This document shows, one piece after another, positions 1 to 7,835 of a stretch of 25,226 bases of DNA. Origin of the DNA: Chloroflexota bacterium (GTDB taxonomy: Bacteria; Chloroflexota; Anaerolineae; CG2-30-64-16); NCBI GenBank assembly GCA_029555885.1, contig JAKPQT010000472.1, positions 1 through 25,226 on the forward strand. The letters run 5' to 3'. The notes beneath the pieces were generated by a model. That model did no database searches, had not been told where the DNA came from, and worked only from the letters and a program-made list of their open reading frames with translations. Both the position numbers and the translations under genes were made by a program. Numbering within the stretch: position 1 is the first letter of the stretch; the number at the start of each line of letters is the position of its first letter.

Positions 1-376
1 GCTGGGCGGCCGCGTGGCCGAAGAAGAGGTCTTCGGCGACATCACGACGGGCGCTTCGAACGATCTCGAACGAGTCACCGCGCTGGCCCGCCGGATGGTC
101 ACGCAGTACGGCATGAGCGAGAACCTCGGCCCGCAGACCTACGGCGAGAAGGAGGACCAGGTCTTCCTGGGCCGCGAGATCGGCGAGCAGCGCAACTACA
201 GCGAGGAAGTGGCCGAGGCCATCGACACCGAAGTACGCGAGATGATCCACGATGCGCACGAGCGGGCCCGCGGCATCATCCGGCAGTATCGCGACAAGCT
301 GGACGAAATCGCCCGCCGCCTGATCGAGCACGAGACCGTCGACGCCGCCGAGTTCCAGGCCATATTTGCGGCGTAG
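1..376 (+). CDS. ftsH: ATP-dependent zinc metalloprotease FtsH, C-terminal fragment (5' end outside window)
   Basis: The reading frame is already open at base 2 ([13 protein letters not shown]) and ends at TAG 374-376, so only about the last 124 residues are present. The segment matches the end of the M41 peptidase domain of Fts[21 protein letters not shown], then [17 protein letters not shown] and [17 protein letters not shown]. In E. coli FtsH the Asp of the ASND stretch is the third zinc ligand, and it is kept here. FtsH is a membrane-anchored hexameric AAA+ protease for misfolded membrane proteins and short-lived regulators; its transmembrane and AAA+ parts lie upstream of the window. The helical tail ends soon after the peptidase core. 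The stop codon lies at the edge of an intergenic inverted repeat (374-457). Family assignment is secure; whether this is one of several ftsH paralogues cannot be judged. Confidence 0.96.
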   Translation, partial: LGGRVAEEEVFGDITTGASNDLERVTALARRMVTQYGMSENLGPQTYGEKEDQVFLGREIGEQRNYSEEVAEAIDTEVREMIHDAHERARGIIRQYRDKLDEIARRLIEHETVDAAEFQAIFAA

Positions 377-457
377 AGACGTAAGGCTCACGCAGAGGCG
401 CAAAGGGCGCAAAGAGCTTACTAATGGAGCTTTGCGATCTTTGCGCCTCTGCGTGAG
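374..457. repeat. Intergenic inverted repeat behind ftsH
   Basis: A 19-base arm at 387-405 (CTCACGCAGAGGCGCAAAG) is perfectly complementary to 439-457. The inside of the loop carries further GCAAAG/CTTTGC pairing, so the whole can fold into one long hairpin. It begins at the ftsH stop codon and ends about 9 bases before the SD of the next gene. It lacks a U-tract, so it is not a classic terminator, though it could attenuate transcription or protect the ftsH 3' end. The leading sequence from 373 resembles a segment inside ppc near 15315. Confidence 0.85.
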
Positions 458-478
458 CATCCTGATCGGAGCACCTCA

Positions 479-1423
479 TTGGTTCGCACCCCTCCCCTGG
501 CAGGTGACCGCGCGCGGCCGGCCCGGCTGTCCAGCACCGACCTGCTCATGCTCACCGCGACCGCCATCTGGGGGGTCAACTTTACCGTCATCAAGGTGGC
601 CCTGGCCGGGTTCTCGCCGATGGCCTTCAACGGGCTGCGCTTCGGCCTGGCAACGGTCGTCATCATGGCAATCCTCTGGTGGCAGGCGCGGCATACGCCC
701 GGCTCCGATCTGCTCGACGTGCCCCGCCGCGACTGGGGCCCGGTGATCTTGCTCGGCCTGTTCGGCCACACTTTCTACCAGGTCATCTTTATCAACGGCC
801 TGTCGCGCACTACGCCCGCCAATTCATCCCTGCTGATGGCGACATCGCCCATCTGGGTCGGCATCATCGGCTATGCGCTGCGCATCGAGCGCATCAACCG
901 CCTGATGTGGCTCGGCATTGCGCTGTCGTTCGCGGGCATCGGCGTGCTGATGATGGGCGGTGAAAACAAGGTCAGCCTCGGCAGCACGACCCTGATAGGC
1001 GACCTGTTGATTCTCGCCTGTGCGTTCGCCTGGGCCATCTATACGACCGCCAGCAAGCCCCTGCTTGCGCGCTACTCGCCGCTCAAGCTGACGGCATGGT
1101 CGATGCTGGCCGGCGCAGTCCCGCTGACGCTCATCAGCATCCCGTCCATGATCCGGCAGGACTGGTCAGCCATCTCGCCTGCCGCGTGGGCCGGCCTGGC
1201 CTTCTCGACGCTGATGGCCCTCGTCGCCGGGTATCTCATCTGGTACACCAGCGTCCAGCGGGTCGGCAACGCGCGCACCGCGGTCTACTCCAACCTGACG
1301 CCGGTCATCGCCATCGTCTTCGCGTGGCTGACCATCGGCAGCCGGCTCGCGCCGCTGCAGCTCGCCGGCGCCGCGGTCGTCCTGGCCGGGCTGATGGTGA
1401 CGCGGCGGGGCCGGGCGCGGTGA
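479..1423 (+). CDS. EamA/DMT-superfamily transporter (drug/metabolite exporter type)
   Basis: This 314-residue, very hydrophobic protein has the two-repeat architecture of 10-TM drug/metabolite transporters: EamA repeat 1 at about residues 22-160 and repeat 2 at about 173-310. Typical signatures are AIWGVNFTVIKVAL (29-42) at the first helix, a central SSLLMATSPIWVGIIG block, and VYSNLTPVIAIVFAWL near the end of repeat 2. Such proteins export amino acids, metabolites or drugs across the cytoplasmic membrane; substrate cannot be read from sequence. The start is TTG 479, preceded by GGAG (467-470) at 8 bases; an in-frame ATG at 548 would cut into helix 1 and has less support. It lies 102 bases after ftsH, separated by a long hairpin, so it may be expressed independently. 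Confidence 0.92.
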   Translation: MVRTPPLAGDRARPARLSSTDLLMLTATAIWGVNFTVIKVALAGFSPMAFNGLRFGLATVVIMAILWWQARHTPGSDLLDVPRRDWGPVILLGLFGHTFYQVIFINGLSRTTPANSSLLMATSPIWVGIIGYALRIERINRLMWLGIALSFAGIGVLMMGGENKVSLGSTTLIGDLLILACAFAWAIYTTASKPLLARYSPLKLTAWSMLAGAVPLTLISIPSMIRQDWSAISPAAWAGLAFSTLMALVAGYLIWYTSVQRVGNARTAVYSNLTPVIAIVFAWLTIGSRLAPLQLAGAAVVLAGLMVTRRGRAR

Positions 1424-1514
1424 TATGAACCCAGGCATCCTGAGCGGGTGGACGGCGCAACGTGGTTAACGGGATACGGCCAGTCGAAGGAGCGGCTCCT
1501 GGAACGCCTTGCTC

Positions 1515-2222
1515 ATGAACCCACAGCTTCTTAAGCTCTTCTACAACCTTCGCAGTCACCGGATCGGCGAGTGGTCGGTCGACCGGCTGCTCGTGACGTT
1601 CGCCTGGGCAGCATCCGCGTTCGTGCTGCTGCGCTGGGTCCTCCGCGGGCAGCCGCCGCTCGCGTGGTGGCACTGGCTCATCCTGGCCCTGCTGATCCTC
1701 GGCGGGCTGGCGATCATCGTCCTGGCCCGCCTGGCGGCCAGGCACGATTTCGTGCGGTTCACCCCGCAGCCTGAGCTCGCGCCGCCTGCCGCCGTTCCGC
1801 TCGCGCCGCAGGACAAGGTGCAGACCTATGCCACAGGCCACTTCGAGGTCGAGGGCAAGGCCGGGTTCTTCGCGGGGCTGCTCGCCTACTGGCGCACGTT
1901 CGCGACCCGGGAGCACGCCGTGATGGCGATCATTCACCGCACCCGCTTCCTCGGCCTCGCGGTCACGGCCGATGCGCAACTCGGCATGTGGTACATCTTC
2001 ATTGCGCCGGAGACCATCGAAGAAGCTCGCGCAGGCCAACTGGAGTTCGGCGGGCAGCGGCGGCCTGCGCTGTGCATCACCTACCGCCACACCGCGCCGC
2101 AGACCGCTGCCAAACGCCTCGTGCGCCGGCTCCGCACACCGGTAACGCGCCGGGCCGTTTACCTGGCGTTCGAGGATACCACTGCGCGCGACCGCGTCTG
2201 GTCCGACCTGGCCGCGGGGTAG
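1515..2222 (+). CDS. Unrecognised membrane-anchored protein with two N-terminal TM helices
   Basis: I do not recognise this family. The roughly 235-residue product begins with a short amphipathic stretch (NPQLLKLFYNLRSHR), then two hydrophobic helices (about residues 25-42 and 48-72) with a short linker, then a proline-rich hinge (PQPELAPPAAVPLAP). About 145 residues follow that are predicted to be cytoplasmic by the positive-inside pattern. The soluble part is rich in alternating hydrophobics (AVMAIIHRTRFLGLAVTAD, MWYIFIAPETIEEA, AVYLAFED), suggesting a beta-rich fold of PH- or YdbT-like type; this is speculation. ATG 1515 has GGAA 10 bases upstream; TTG 1509 is an alternative, and an in-frame TAA at 1467 limits the 5' end. 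It is followed by an independent promoter, so it is probably not in an operon with the next gene. Confidence 0.8.
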   Translation: MNPQLLKLFYNLRSHRIGEWSVDRLLVTFAWAASAFVLLRWVLRGQPPLAWWHWLILALLILGGLAIIVLARLAARHDFVRFTPQPELAPPAAVPLAPQDKVQTYATGHFEVEGKAGFFAGLLAYWRTFATREHAVMAIIHRTRFLGLAVTADAQLGMWYIFIAPETIEEARAGQLEFGGQRRPALCITYRHTAPQTAAKRLVRRLRTPVTRRAVYLAFEDTTARDRVWSDLAAG

Positions 2223-2241
2223 GGGGCGCTGGAGTCCATTC

Positions 2242-2252
2242 TGTTATATAAT
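2242..2252 (+). promoter_or_regulatory. Candidate extended -10 promoter for the GH106-like gene
   Basis: TGTTATATAAT contains TG plus one base before TATATA, and an overlapping perfect TATAAT at 2247-2252, in an AT-rich pocket 52 bases before the ATG. No convincing -35 is seen, which is tolerable for extended -10 promoters. No operator is recognised. Confidence 0.5.
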
Positions 2253-2303
2253 GCCCTCGCGTCCGACAACGTTTGTCCGTCAACCAGCAAAGGAGCTCAC
2301 CTC

Positions 2304-5261
2304 ATGGACCCAATCCTCTTCGTCAATCCCCCTAAGACCGTCCGCCCGATGGTGCGGTGGTGGTGGCCCGGGCTGGATGTGCAGGCTGAAGAGCTCGGCC
2401 GCGAGCTCGCCGAAATGGACCACAGCGGCATCGGCGGCGTCGAACTGCAGCCGTTCAGCATCGGCCTGCCTACGGGGTTGCAGAAGGCCGACCCGCGCTG
2501 GGCCGGCCGTGTCCACCGTTTCATGCAGCCCTACCACTACGAGATGATGCGGACAGTCATCGACGCGGCCCGCAGCCGGGGCATGTTCGTGGATATTACC
2601 CAGAACTCCGCCTGGCCGACCGGCGGTACGCACATCACGCTGGAGGATTCCCTCCAGACGCTGCTGATGACCACCGAGACCGTGCACGGGCCAAAGGCGT
2701 GGCAGGGCCGCGTGCCCCGCGTGCGCCCGCTGCGCCTCTACGGGTTCTTCCGCAACGTCGTGGGCCGCGTCGCAAAGGGCATGGATATGCTGGAATACAT
2801 CCCTGAGGACAAGCGGCTGCTGGCCGTGGTGGCCGGCCGCGCGACGGGCAAGCCGGGACATTTCAGCTCGTGGAAGGCCAAGGAGAGCACCCTGCTTGAC
2901 TTTGCCAGCATGATCGACCTGACCGGTCAGGTGGATGCCGAAGGGCGGCTAAGCTGGGATGTGCCCGCAGGCACGTGGCAGCTCTTCGCCGTCTACGAGG
3001 GCACTGCGGGCGCGATGGCGCTCCAGGATGCGCGCAGCGAACCGGGCAAGCGCGCACTGGTCGTCAATCACTTCGATGCGCAGGCGGAGCAGCGTCACCT
3101 GGACGCGTTCTTCGGCCCTGCGCACGCGCACTTCGGCGGCGACTTCGGCCGCACCTTCCGCGCGTTCTTCACCGATAGCTTCGAACTCATCAGCCCCATG
3201 CACTGGACGCGAGGCTTCATCGACGAGTTCCGGCGGCGGCGCGGCTATGACATCACCCCTTACCTGCCCGCAATGTATGTGCCACTGAAGGACGTCGGTT
3301 ACTACACCTACGGCAACGAAATCGGCCTGCCCAACTTCGACTTTGCGGGAGGGACAACCGATGCCGGCGCGCGCATGCGCTGGGACTTCCAGCGCACCCT
3401 GTCAGAGCTGTTCGTCGAGCAGTTCATCCGGGGCATGGCGGACTGGGCGCACGCCCGCGGCGTGCAGAGTCGCGTTCAGGGCTATGGCATGCTGGCCGAC
3501 CCGCTGGCGATGCTCGGCTACTCCGATATCCCCGAGACCGAGCAGCTTTACGGTGGGGGCGCGCTCAACTTCCTCAAGCTGGCCGGCGCGGCGGGCACGC
3601 TGTACGAGCGGCCCGTCGTCACGTCCGAGTCGCTCGTCTGGCAGGGCCGGGCCTACATGACCACGCCGCTGAAGTGGCGCGTGGGGCTCGACCGGCTGTA
3701 CGAGTCCGGCATCAACCAGGCCATCTATCACGGCTACCCGTACCATCACCCCGCGTTCCCGCATCCGGGCTACCACCCGTTCGCCTCGCCGTACATGGCG
3801 ATGATGAACTTCTCGTCGGACATGAGCAGCCAGGACCCGCTGCTGGCCGGGGCCGCGCCGGCGCTCAACGCCTATGCTGCGCGGGCCCAATATCTGCTCC
3901 AGCGTAGCCGGACGAGCACCCGCGTCGGCATCTTCTACCAGTTGTTCGACTATCCCAACGGCAACTACATCGAGGAGGAGCTGGTCGCGGGCGTGCTCGA
4001 CGAGCAGGACGCGCAACTGCCGAAGGCGGGCGGCATCAGCGGCCGGGTCATGCAGATGATCATGCCATCGGGCGGCGACGTGACCGGCGACCGCAAGTGG
4101 ATCCAGGATAGCGCCGCGCTGGCCGCGCACCTGGTCAGCCGCGGGCACTACCCCCTCTACTTCAACGAGGACCGCCTGCTCCAGGCTCATATCGAAGGCC
4201 ATGCGGTCATCATGGGCGAGGCGCGCTTCGAGGCGCTGATCCTGTTCCGGGAGACGAGCCTGACCGTCGAAGCCGCGACCAAGCTGGCCGAGCTGGCGGC
4301 TGCAGGCATCCCCGTGCTGTTCGTAGATGTCCGCCCCGACCGCAATCCCGGCTGGCACGACCACGCGGCGCGCGACCAGGCCGTGCGTGAAGCAGTCGGC
4401 GGCATCGGCGGCCCGCTATGCCACAGTTCGGACGACGTGGCAGCCGCGCTCGCCGCGGCGGGCGTGCAGGGGGAGGTACGTTATACGGAACCGCAGCCGC
4501 ACGTCGGGTTCATCCACAAGATCGACCGGGAGGACGGCACGGAGTACTTCTGGCTCCGTAACCGCCGCCGCGACGAGCGCGAGGTGGCGGTCACGCTGCC
4601 GGCCGCGGGCACGCCGGTTCTGCTCGACCTGTGGACGGGCAGCATGGCCGCGCTCGCGCATGAGGTGACGGCGGATGGTGTGAGGTTGACCCTGCGGCTG
4701 GCAGGTTACGAGTCTGTGGTGGTGATGCTGGCATCTGCTGCGACCGCGGCCGGGCTGCCCCAGGCGCAGCCCCCTGTCCTGCAGGCGGACCTCGAACCGG
4801 CTGTCACCGTCCAGGGTTTCGCGTTCACTGCGGACCAGCGCCTCGCCAACGGCACGCAGCGCCGCATCGAGCTGGACCTGCCGGAGCTGCGCGACTGGCG
4901 CGACGTGCTGGAGCTGGCGAGCCTGGGCGATCCGGGCACGTACCGCGCTACCTTCACGATGGGCCCGCTGGAGGCGGGACGGCGCTACTTCCTGCAGCTC
5001 GACCGGGTCTGCGACCGCGCGGACATCATGCTCAACGGCCGGGCCCTCGCGCCGCTGCTCGTGCTGCCCTGGCGCCTGGAGATTACCGGACTGTTGCGGG
5101 AAGGCGCGAATACCCTGAGCATCACCGTCACGCCCACCCTGCGCAACCAGCTCGTCGGCTATGCGGAGACCGGCAGCAAGGACCACCGGCAGTACAAGGG
5201 CGGCGTCAAGATGCCATCAGGGTTGATCGGTGCAGTCCAGGTGTGTGCGCTGCGCGGGTAG
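2304..5261 (+). CDS. GH106-like glycoside hydrolase (alpha-L-rhamnosidase family candidate)
   Basis: This 985-residue protein has the layout of GH106-type enzymes, which release terminal alpha-L-rhamnose. The opening RPMVRWWWPGLDV (14-26) and GIGGVELQPF (42-51) match the start of the catalytic barrel. FTDSFE (289-294) followed by WTRGFIDEFRRRRGYD is the family's acidic active-site block; E294 is a likely catalytic residue. DIPETEQLY (408-416) and TSESLVW (440-446) are further acidic segments typical of these barrels. Residues about 850-985 form a beta-sandwich resembling GH2 or carbohydrate-binding jelly rolls (YFLQLDRV, ADIMLNGRALAP, LREGANTLSITVTP). No signal peptide is present, so the enzyme is probably cytoplasmic and acts on imported oligosaccharides or glycosides. 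ATG 2304 has AAGGAG (2290-2295) 8 bases upstream. It converges with the minus-strand sugar locus across a repeat hairpin. Family fairly sure, substrate not. Confidence 0.85.
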   Translation: MDPILFVNPPKTVRPMVRWWWPGLDVQAEELGRELAEMDHSGIGGVELQPFSIGLPTGLQKADPRWAGRVHRFMQPYHYEMMRTVIDAARSRGMFVDITQNSAWPTGGTHITLEDSLQTLLMTTETVHGPKAWQGRVPRVRPLRLYGFFRNVVGRVAKGMDMLEYIPEDKRLLAVVAGRATGKPGHFSSWKAKESTLLDFASMIDLTGQVDAEGRLSWDVPAGTWQLFAVYEGTAGAMALQDARSEPGKRALVVNHFDAQAEQRHLDAFFGPAHAHFGGDFGRTFRAFFTDSFELISPMHWTRGFIDEFRRRRGYDITPYLPAMYVPLKDVGYYTYGNEIGLPNFDFAGGTTDAGARMRWDFQRTLSELFVEQFIRGMADWAHARGVQSRVQGYGMLADPLAMLGYSDIPETEQLYGGGALNFLKLAGAAGTLYERPVVTSESLVWQGRAYMTTPLKWRVGLDRLYESGINQAIYHGYPYHHPAFPHPGYHPFASPYMAMMNFSSDMSSQDPLLAGAAPALNAYAARAQYLLQRSRTSTRVGIFYQLFDYPNGNYIEEELVAGVLDEQDAQLPKAGGISGRVMQMIMPSGGDVTGDRKWIQDSAALAAHLVSRGHYPLYFNEDRLLQAHIEGHAVIMGEARFEALILFRETSLTVEAATKLAELAAAGIPVLFVDVRPDRNPGWHDHAARDQAVREAVGGIGGPLCHSSDDVAAALAAAGVQGEVRYTEPQPHVGFIHKIDREDGTEYFWLRNRRRDEREVAVTLPAAGTPVLLDLWTGSMAALAHEVTADGVRLTLRLAGYESVVVMLASAATAAGLPQAQPPVLQADLEPAVTVQGFAFTADQRLANGTQRRIELDLPELRDWRDVLELASLGDPGTYRATFTMGPLEAGRRYFLQLDRVCDRADIMLNGRALAPLLVLPWRLEITGLLREGANTLSITVTPTLRNQLVGYAETGSKDHRQYKGGVKMPSGLIGAVQVCALRG

Positions 5262-5272
5262 GCAAGCGGAAC

Positions 5273-5371
5273 AGAACGCGGATGACGCTGATGACAAAGA
5301 TGGACGCTGATTTTCTACGTAAGTCAAAAAAGATCAGCGTAAATCATGACGATCAGCGTTATCCGCGTTCT
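5273..5371. repeat. Imperfect inverted repeat of AACGC/GCTGAT type between convergent genes
   Basis: The left arm 5273-5314 starts AGAACGCGGATGACGCTGAT; the right arm 5328-5371 is its imperfect reverse complement, ending ATCCGCGTTCT. A 13-base loop separates them. It lies between the GH106-like gene (stop 5261) and the convergent minus-strand gene (stop 5392), where it could serve as a bidirectional transcription barrier. It belongs to the same family as the elements at 6359, 8740 and 18367. Confidence 0.85.
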
Positions 5372-5391
5372 ATTCAGCCGCAGCATACCGC

Positions 5392-6336
5392 TCAGCTTCG
5401 CAACTCTCGATACGCGCGCACCACAGCCGCCCATGCGGCGGCCGGATCCTCGCACGCCTCGTTCGTCCCCTCGCCGGCGCGGAAGCCCCACGTATAGAGC
5501 GCGTCCGGCGCTTCCGCCGCGATGGCCTGGGCGGCCTGCTCGATCTCGCCCTCGCGGCCCGCGGGCATGCGCCACGCCTGCAGCCACATCAGCGACCGCT
5601 TGCCGTAGCGCCGGCTCAATTCGACCGTTGCGCGTGTCTTCTCGCTGACCCAGGCCATATCCTGACCGAAGCACTCCCAATACGGGTCGGTCCCGAAGGT
5701 GTCGAGCGGTGCGATGGCCGCCGTCGCCTCCCACGCGGCCTCATCCGTCGGCATCACGCACGTCGCGGTCTCGAAACGCGTATCCAGCCGTTTGACGAAC
5801 GCGCTCATGCCCTCGACGTACGATGCGATGTTCGCCTGCCGGAACGCGTCGAGGTCATCCGCTGCAGCGTGGCGGAGGTCACCGCGGCCGCCGCGCTCGG
5901 CATAGCGCGCCCGGCAGTGCTCGCAGTAGCAGTCCTGCACGGTGGGCTCGTCCCAGAAGTACGCGTCGTAGCCCAGCCCCGCGCACATCTCGACCATCTC
6001 CTCCGCGCGGCGGCGCAGCGCCGGGTGGTTCATGCACCCTTCGCCCTTGCGCGACCCGTCGCGGCGCACCTGCCAGACATCGGGATTGTCGGTCAGCAGG
6101 CGACTCACGCGGCCCCCGCCGAACGCACACGCAAAGCCCCACAGGTTGGCGACGATGCGCAGCCCCAGGTCATGCGCGATGGCCGGCGCGCTGCGCACCT
6201 TGCCCGGGAAGATGTGGAAGTCGTTCTCCGCCAGTGTGATGAGTACCTCGTCGCACCCCATCTCGCGCATCGCGGCCAGGTCCGCGTGCAGATGCTCCGG
6301 CAGATACGCCCCATAATAAGCCATACCCAGCTTCAT
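5392..6336 (-). CDS. Putative TIM-barrel glycosidase-like protein with DEP and CxCxxC motifs
   Basis: This 314-residue protein has alternating strand/helix segments of a (beta/alpha)8 barrel: MKLGMAYYGAYLPEH at strand 1, CDEVLITLAEND (28-39) at strand 2, LRIVANLWGFAC at strand 3, YDAYFWDEPT (123-132) at strand 4. The WDEP acidic pair (D129, E130) sits where many retaining glycosidases carry the acid/base. It is followed by DCYCEHC (C136, C138, C141), a cysteine cluster seen in several uncharacterised glycosidase-like families of environmental bacteria. No signal peptide or TM segment, so cytoplasmic. I chose the second ATG (6336) because GGAGG lies 5 bases before it; the ATG at 6348 has no SD. 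It is the distal gene of the minus-strand block, after an M24 peptidase and a repeat. Glycosidase function is inference; the exact family is unknown to me. Confidence 0.8.
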   Translation of the reverse strand: MKLGMAYYGAYLPEHLHADLAAMREMGCDEVLITLAENDFHIFPGKVRSAPAIAHDLGLRIVANLWGFACAFGGGRVSRLLTDNPDVWQVRRDGSRKGEGCMNHPALRRRAEEMVEMCAGLGYDAYFWDEPTVQDCYCEHCRARYAERGGRGDLRHAAADDLDAFRQANIASYVEGMSAFVKRLDTRFETATCVMPTDEAAWEATAAIAPLDTFGTDPYWECFGQDMAWVSEKTRATVELSRRYGKRSLMWLQAWRMPAGREGEIEQAAQAIAAEAPDALYTWGFRAGEGTNEACEDPAAAWAAVVRAYRELRS

Positions 6337-6358
6337 GCCTGCCTCCATTGGGTGGGTG

Positions 6359-6486
6359 GAATAGAACGCTGATCAACGCTGATAGTCATGATTGACGCTG
6401 ATGTTTGGTCTGATATATAGAGAAAAATCAGCGCAGATCAGGGCCAAGCGAAGCTTGGCACATCAGCGTCATCAGCGTTCTATTCA
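6359..6486. repeat. Mosaic inverted repeat with nested GCCAAGC hairpin
   Basis: Left arm 6359-6402 begins GAATAGAACGCTGATCAACG; right arm 6427-6486 ends ATCAGCGTTCTATTCA, its imperfect complement. Within the right arm, GCCAAGC (6443-6449), GAA, GCTTGGC (6453-6459) form a perfect 7-bp hairpin. The same inner hairpin occurs at 8760-8776 and, degenerated, at 18393-18405. It sits between the M24 peptidase stop (6490) and the glycosidase-like gene start (6336). Confidence 0.88.
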
Positions 6487-6489
6487 CGC

Positions 6490-7758
6490 TCAAATCACGT
6501 GGAACGCGGTTTGGCGGCCGTGGATGAGGCGGCAGCCGGTGCGGGTGAAGACGACATCCTGTTCCATGCTGAGCCGCACTTCCTGGCCGTCCCATTCGGG
6601 GATAGGTCCGCTGACCGACAACTCCATCGTGAACGCGTTGTTGTAGCCCAGGGCCACGTCCCCGCGGCCGGGGTTGCGCTCCTGCTCCCACGGCAGGCCG
6701 ATCAACGGACCCGGCTCGTGCAGGTACAGGCCGAGCGAGTGCGAGTAGATGCGCGGGTTCGGGATGCCCTCGCGGCGGGCGCGCGCCAGGATCTTTGCCA
6801 GCAGCTCATCGCCCGTCAGACCGTGGCCGAACTCTGCCATGAAGATGTCCTGCAGCCGGTTGCCCTCCGCCAGCAGCGCGGCCAGCCCCGCGGGCGGTGC
6901 GCTCTCGCCGGGCCCCAGGATGTAGGCCCATTCCTGGTGGTCCGAGTTGAGCCGCAGATACTTGACGCCGACATCGCAGTGCACCAGGTCGCCGGGCCGG
7001 ATGATTTTGTCGTCGGGACCGTAGCGCTCGGTTGCGGCATTGCTGCGCCGGAGCGTGAAATACGGCTTGAAGGCCAGCTCCAGCCCCAGGTCCGCGGCAG
7101 TCTGCCAGTAGGCCCATTCGAGGTCCTCCGCGGTGGTCACACCCGGGATGAGCGTGGCACGGCTGTAGCAGCGCGCGATGATCGCGTGCGCGACCGCGGC
7201 CACGTGCTCGTACAGCGTGACCTCCTCCTCGGACAGCGTGCTGAGCCACGCGGTCGCCAGCGGCTCCGCGGACACGAGGCGGTCCACATATTTGGCCGGC
7301 AGGCGGTTCGTGAGCTGGGTGTACAGGTTGTGCGTGAGCCCGCTTGCCGCCCACTGCACTGGCCCGATGTTAATGCCGATGCGCTGCGGGTTGCGCTCCT
7401 GGATCGTGCGCAGCAGGATGGGCCACTGCTCGACCTCGAGCTGCCCGCGATAGGGCCGGTCATACAGGTCGTGCGTGTTCGTGCCGGAGATGTTGATCCG
7501 CTCGATCTGGTGCACGCCGTCCGGCCCCGGCCCGCGGTCGTAGAATACGATGACCTGCAGGATGGGGCACCAGGTGTCCATCGGGATGAGGGTGGTGAAG
7601 ACGGGGTCGAGGTTGTCCTCGTGGCAGAGGATCAGCCACATATCGATGCCCGACGCGGCCATCGCCGCAGGGAGCACGGTTTCGAGCCGCTGCTTGAGCA
7701 CGCGGTTGATGACCGCGGCGCGCTCACGTACCGGCAGCACGTGGATGGGATGAGCCAT
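6490..7758 (-). CDS. M24-family metallopeptidase (Xaa-Pro peptidase/creatinase fold)
   Basis: This 422-residue protein has an N-terminal creatinase-like domain (about 10-175) and a C-terminal pita-bread metallopeptidase domain (about 180-415). All five dinuclear-metal ligands expected for M24 peptidases can be placed: D262 (HCDVGV), D273 (NSDHQEW), H340 (YSHSLGLYLHEPGP), E379 (FTMEL) and E399 (SMEQDVVFT). Xaa-Pro peptidases remove the residue before proline from peptides in the cytoplasm; the fold also includes creatinase and other C-N hydrolases, so substrate is open. HSLGLYLHEPGP rather than GHGIGLEVHE places it in a divergent subgroup. Start ATG 7758 has AGGAGG 6 bases upstream. It lies among sugar-metabolism genes on the same strand, but repeats on both sides make strict operon membership uncertain. 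Confidence 0.9.
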   Translation of the reverse strand: MAHPIHVLPVRERAAVINRVLKQRLETVLPAAMAASGIDMWLILCHEDNLDPVFTTLIPMDTWCPILQVIVFYDRGPGPDGVHQIERINISGTNTHDLYDRPYRGQLEVEQWPILLRTIQERNPQRIGINIGPVQWAASGLTHNLYTQLTNRLPAKYVDRLVSAEPLATAWLSTLSEEEVTLYEHVAAVAHAIIARCYSRATLIPGVTTAEDLEWAYWQTAADLGLELAFKPYFTLRRSNAATERYGPDDKIIRPGDLVHCDVGVKYLRLNSDHQEWAYILGPGESAPPAGLAALLAEGNRLQDIFMAEFGHGLTGDELLAKILARARREGIPNPRIYSHSLGLYLHEPGPLIGLPWEQERNPGRGDVALGYNNAFTMELSVSGPIPEWDGQEVRLSMEQDVVFTRTGCRLIHGRQTAFHVI

Positions 7759-7775
7759 GATGCGCCTCCTGTTAA

Positions 7776-7830
7776 GTGACAGGATCGACGATACGAAAAC
7801 TAATCCTGAAGCATCCTGTCAATCCTGTCC
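7776..7830. repeat. ATCCTGTC-type intergenic repeat
   Basis: GACAGGAT at 7778-7785 is complementary to ATCCTGTC at 7813-7820, followed at once by another copy, AATCCTGTCC (7821-7830); AATCCTGAAGC sits between. The segment fills most of the gap between the methyltransferase stop (7836) and the M24 peptidase SD. It differs in sequence from the AACGCTGAT repeats but occupies the same position, directly behind a stop codon. Confidence 0.65.
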
Positions 7831-7835
7831 CAGCC

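Noticed and set aside
1487..1500. Small AGGAGC/GGCTCCT palindrome before the two-helix membrane protein gene as a regulatory hairpin
   Set aside because: Too short and without loop; likely chance around an SD-like sequence.
6499..7779. Long plus-strand open frame opposite the M24 peptidase
   Set aside because: Shadow frame in high-GC DNA; the minus strand has all M24 metal ligands and a good SD.
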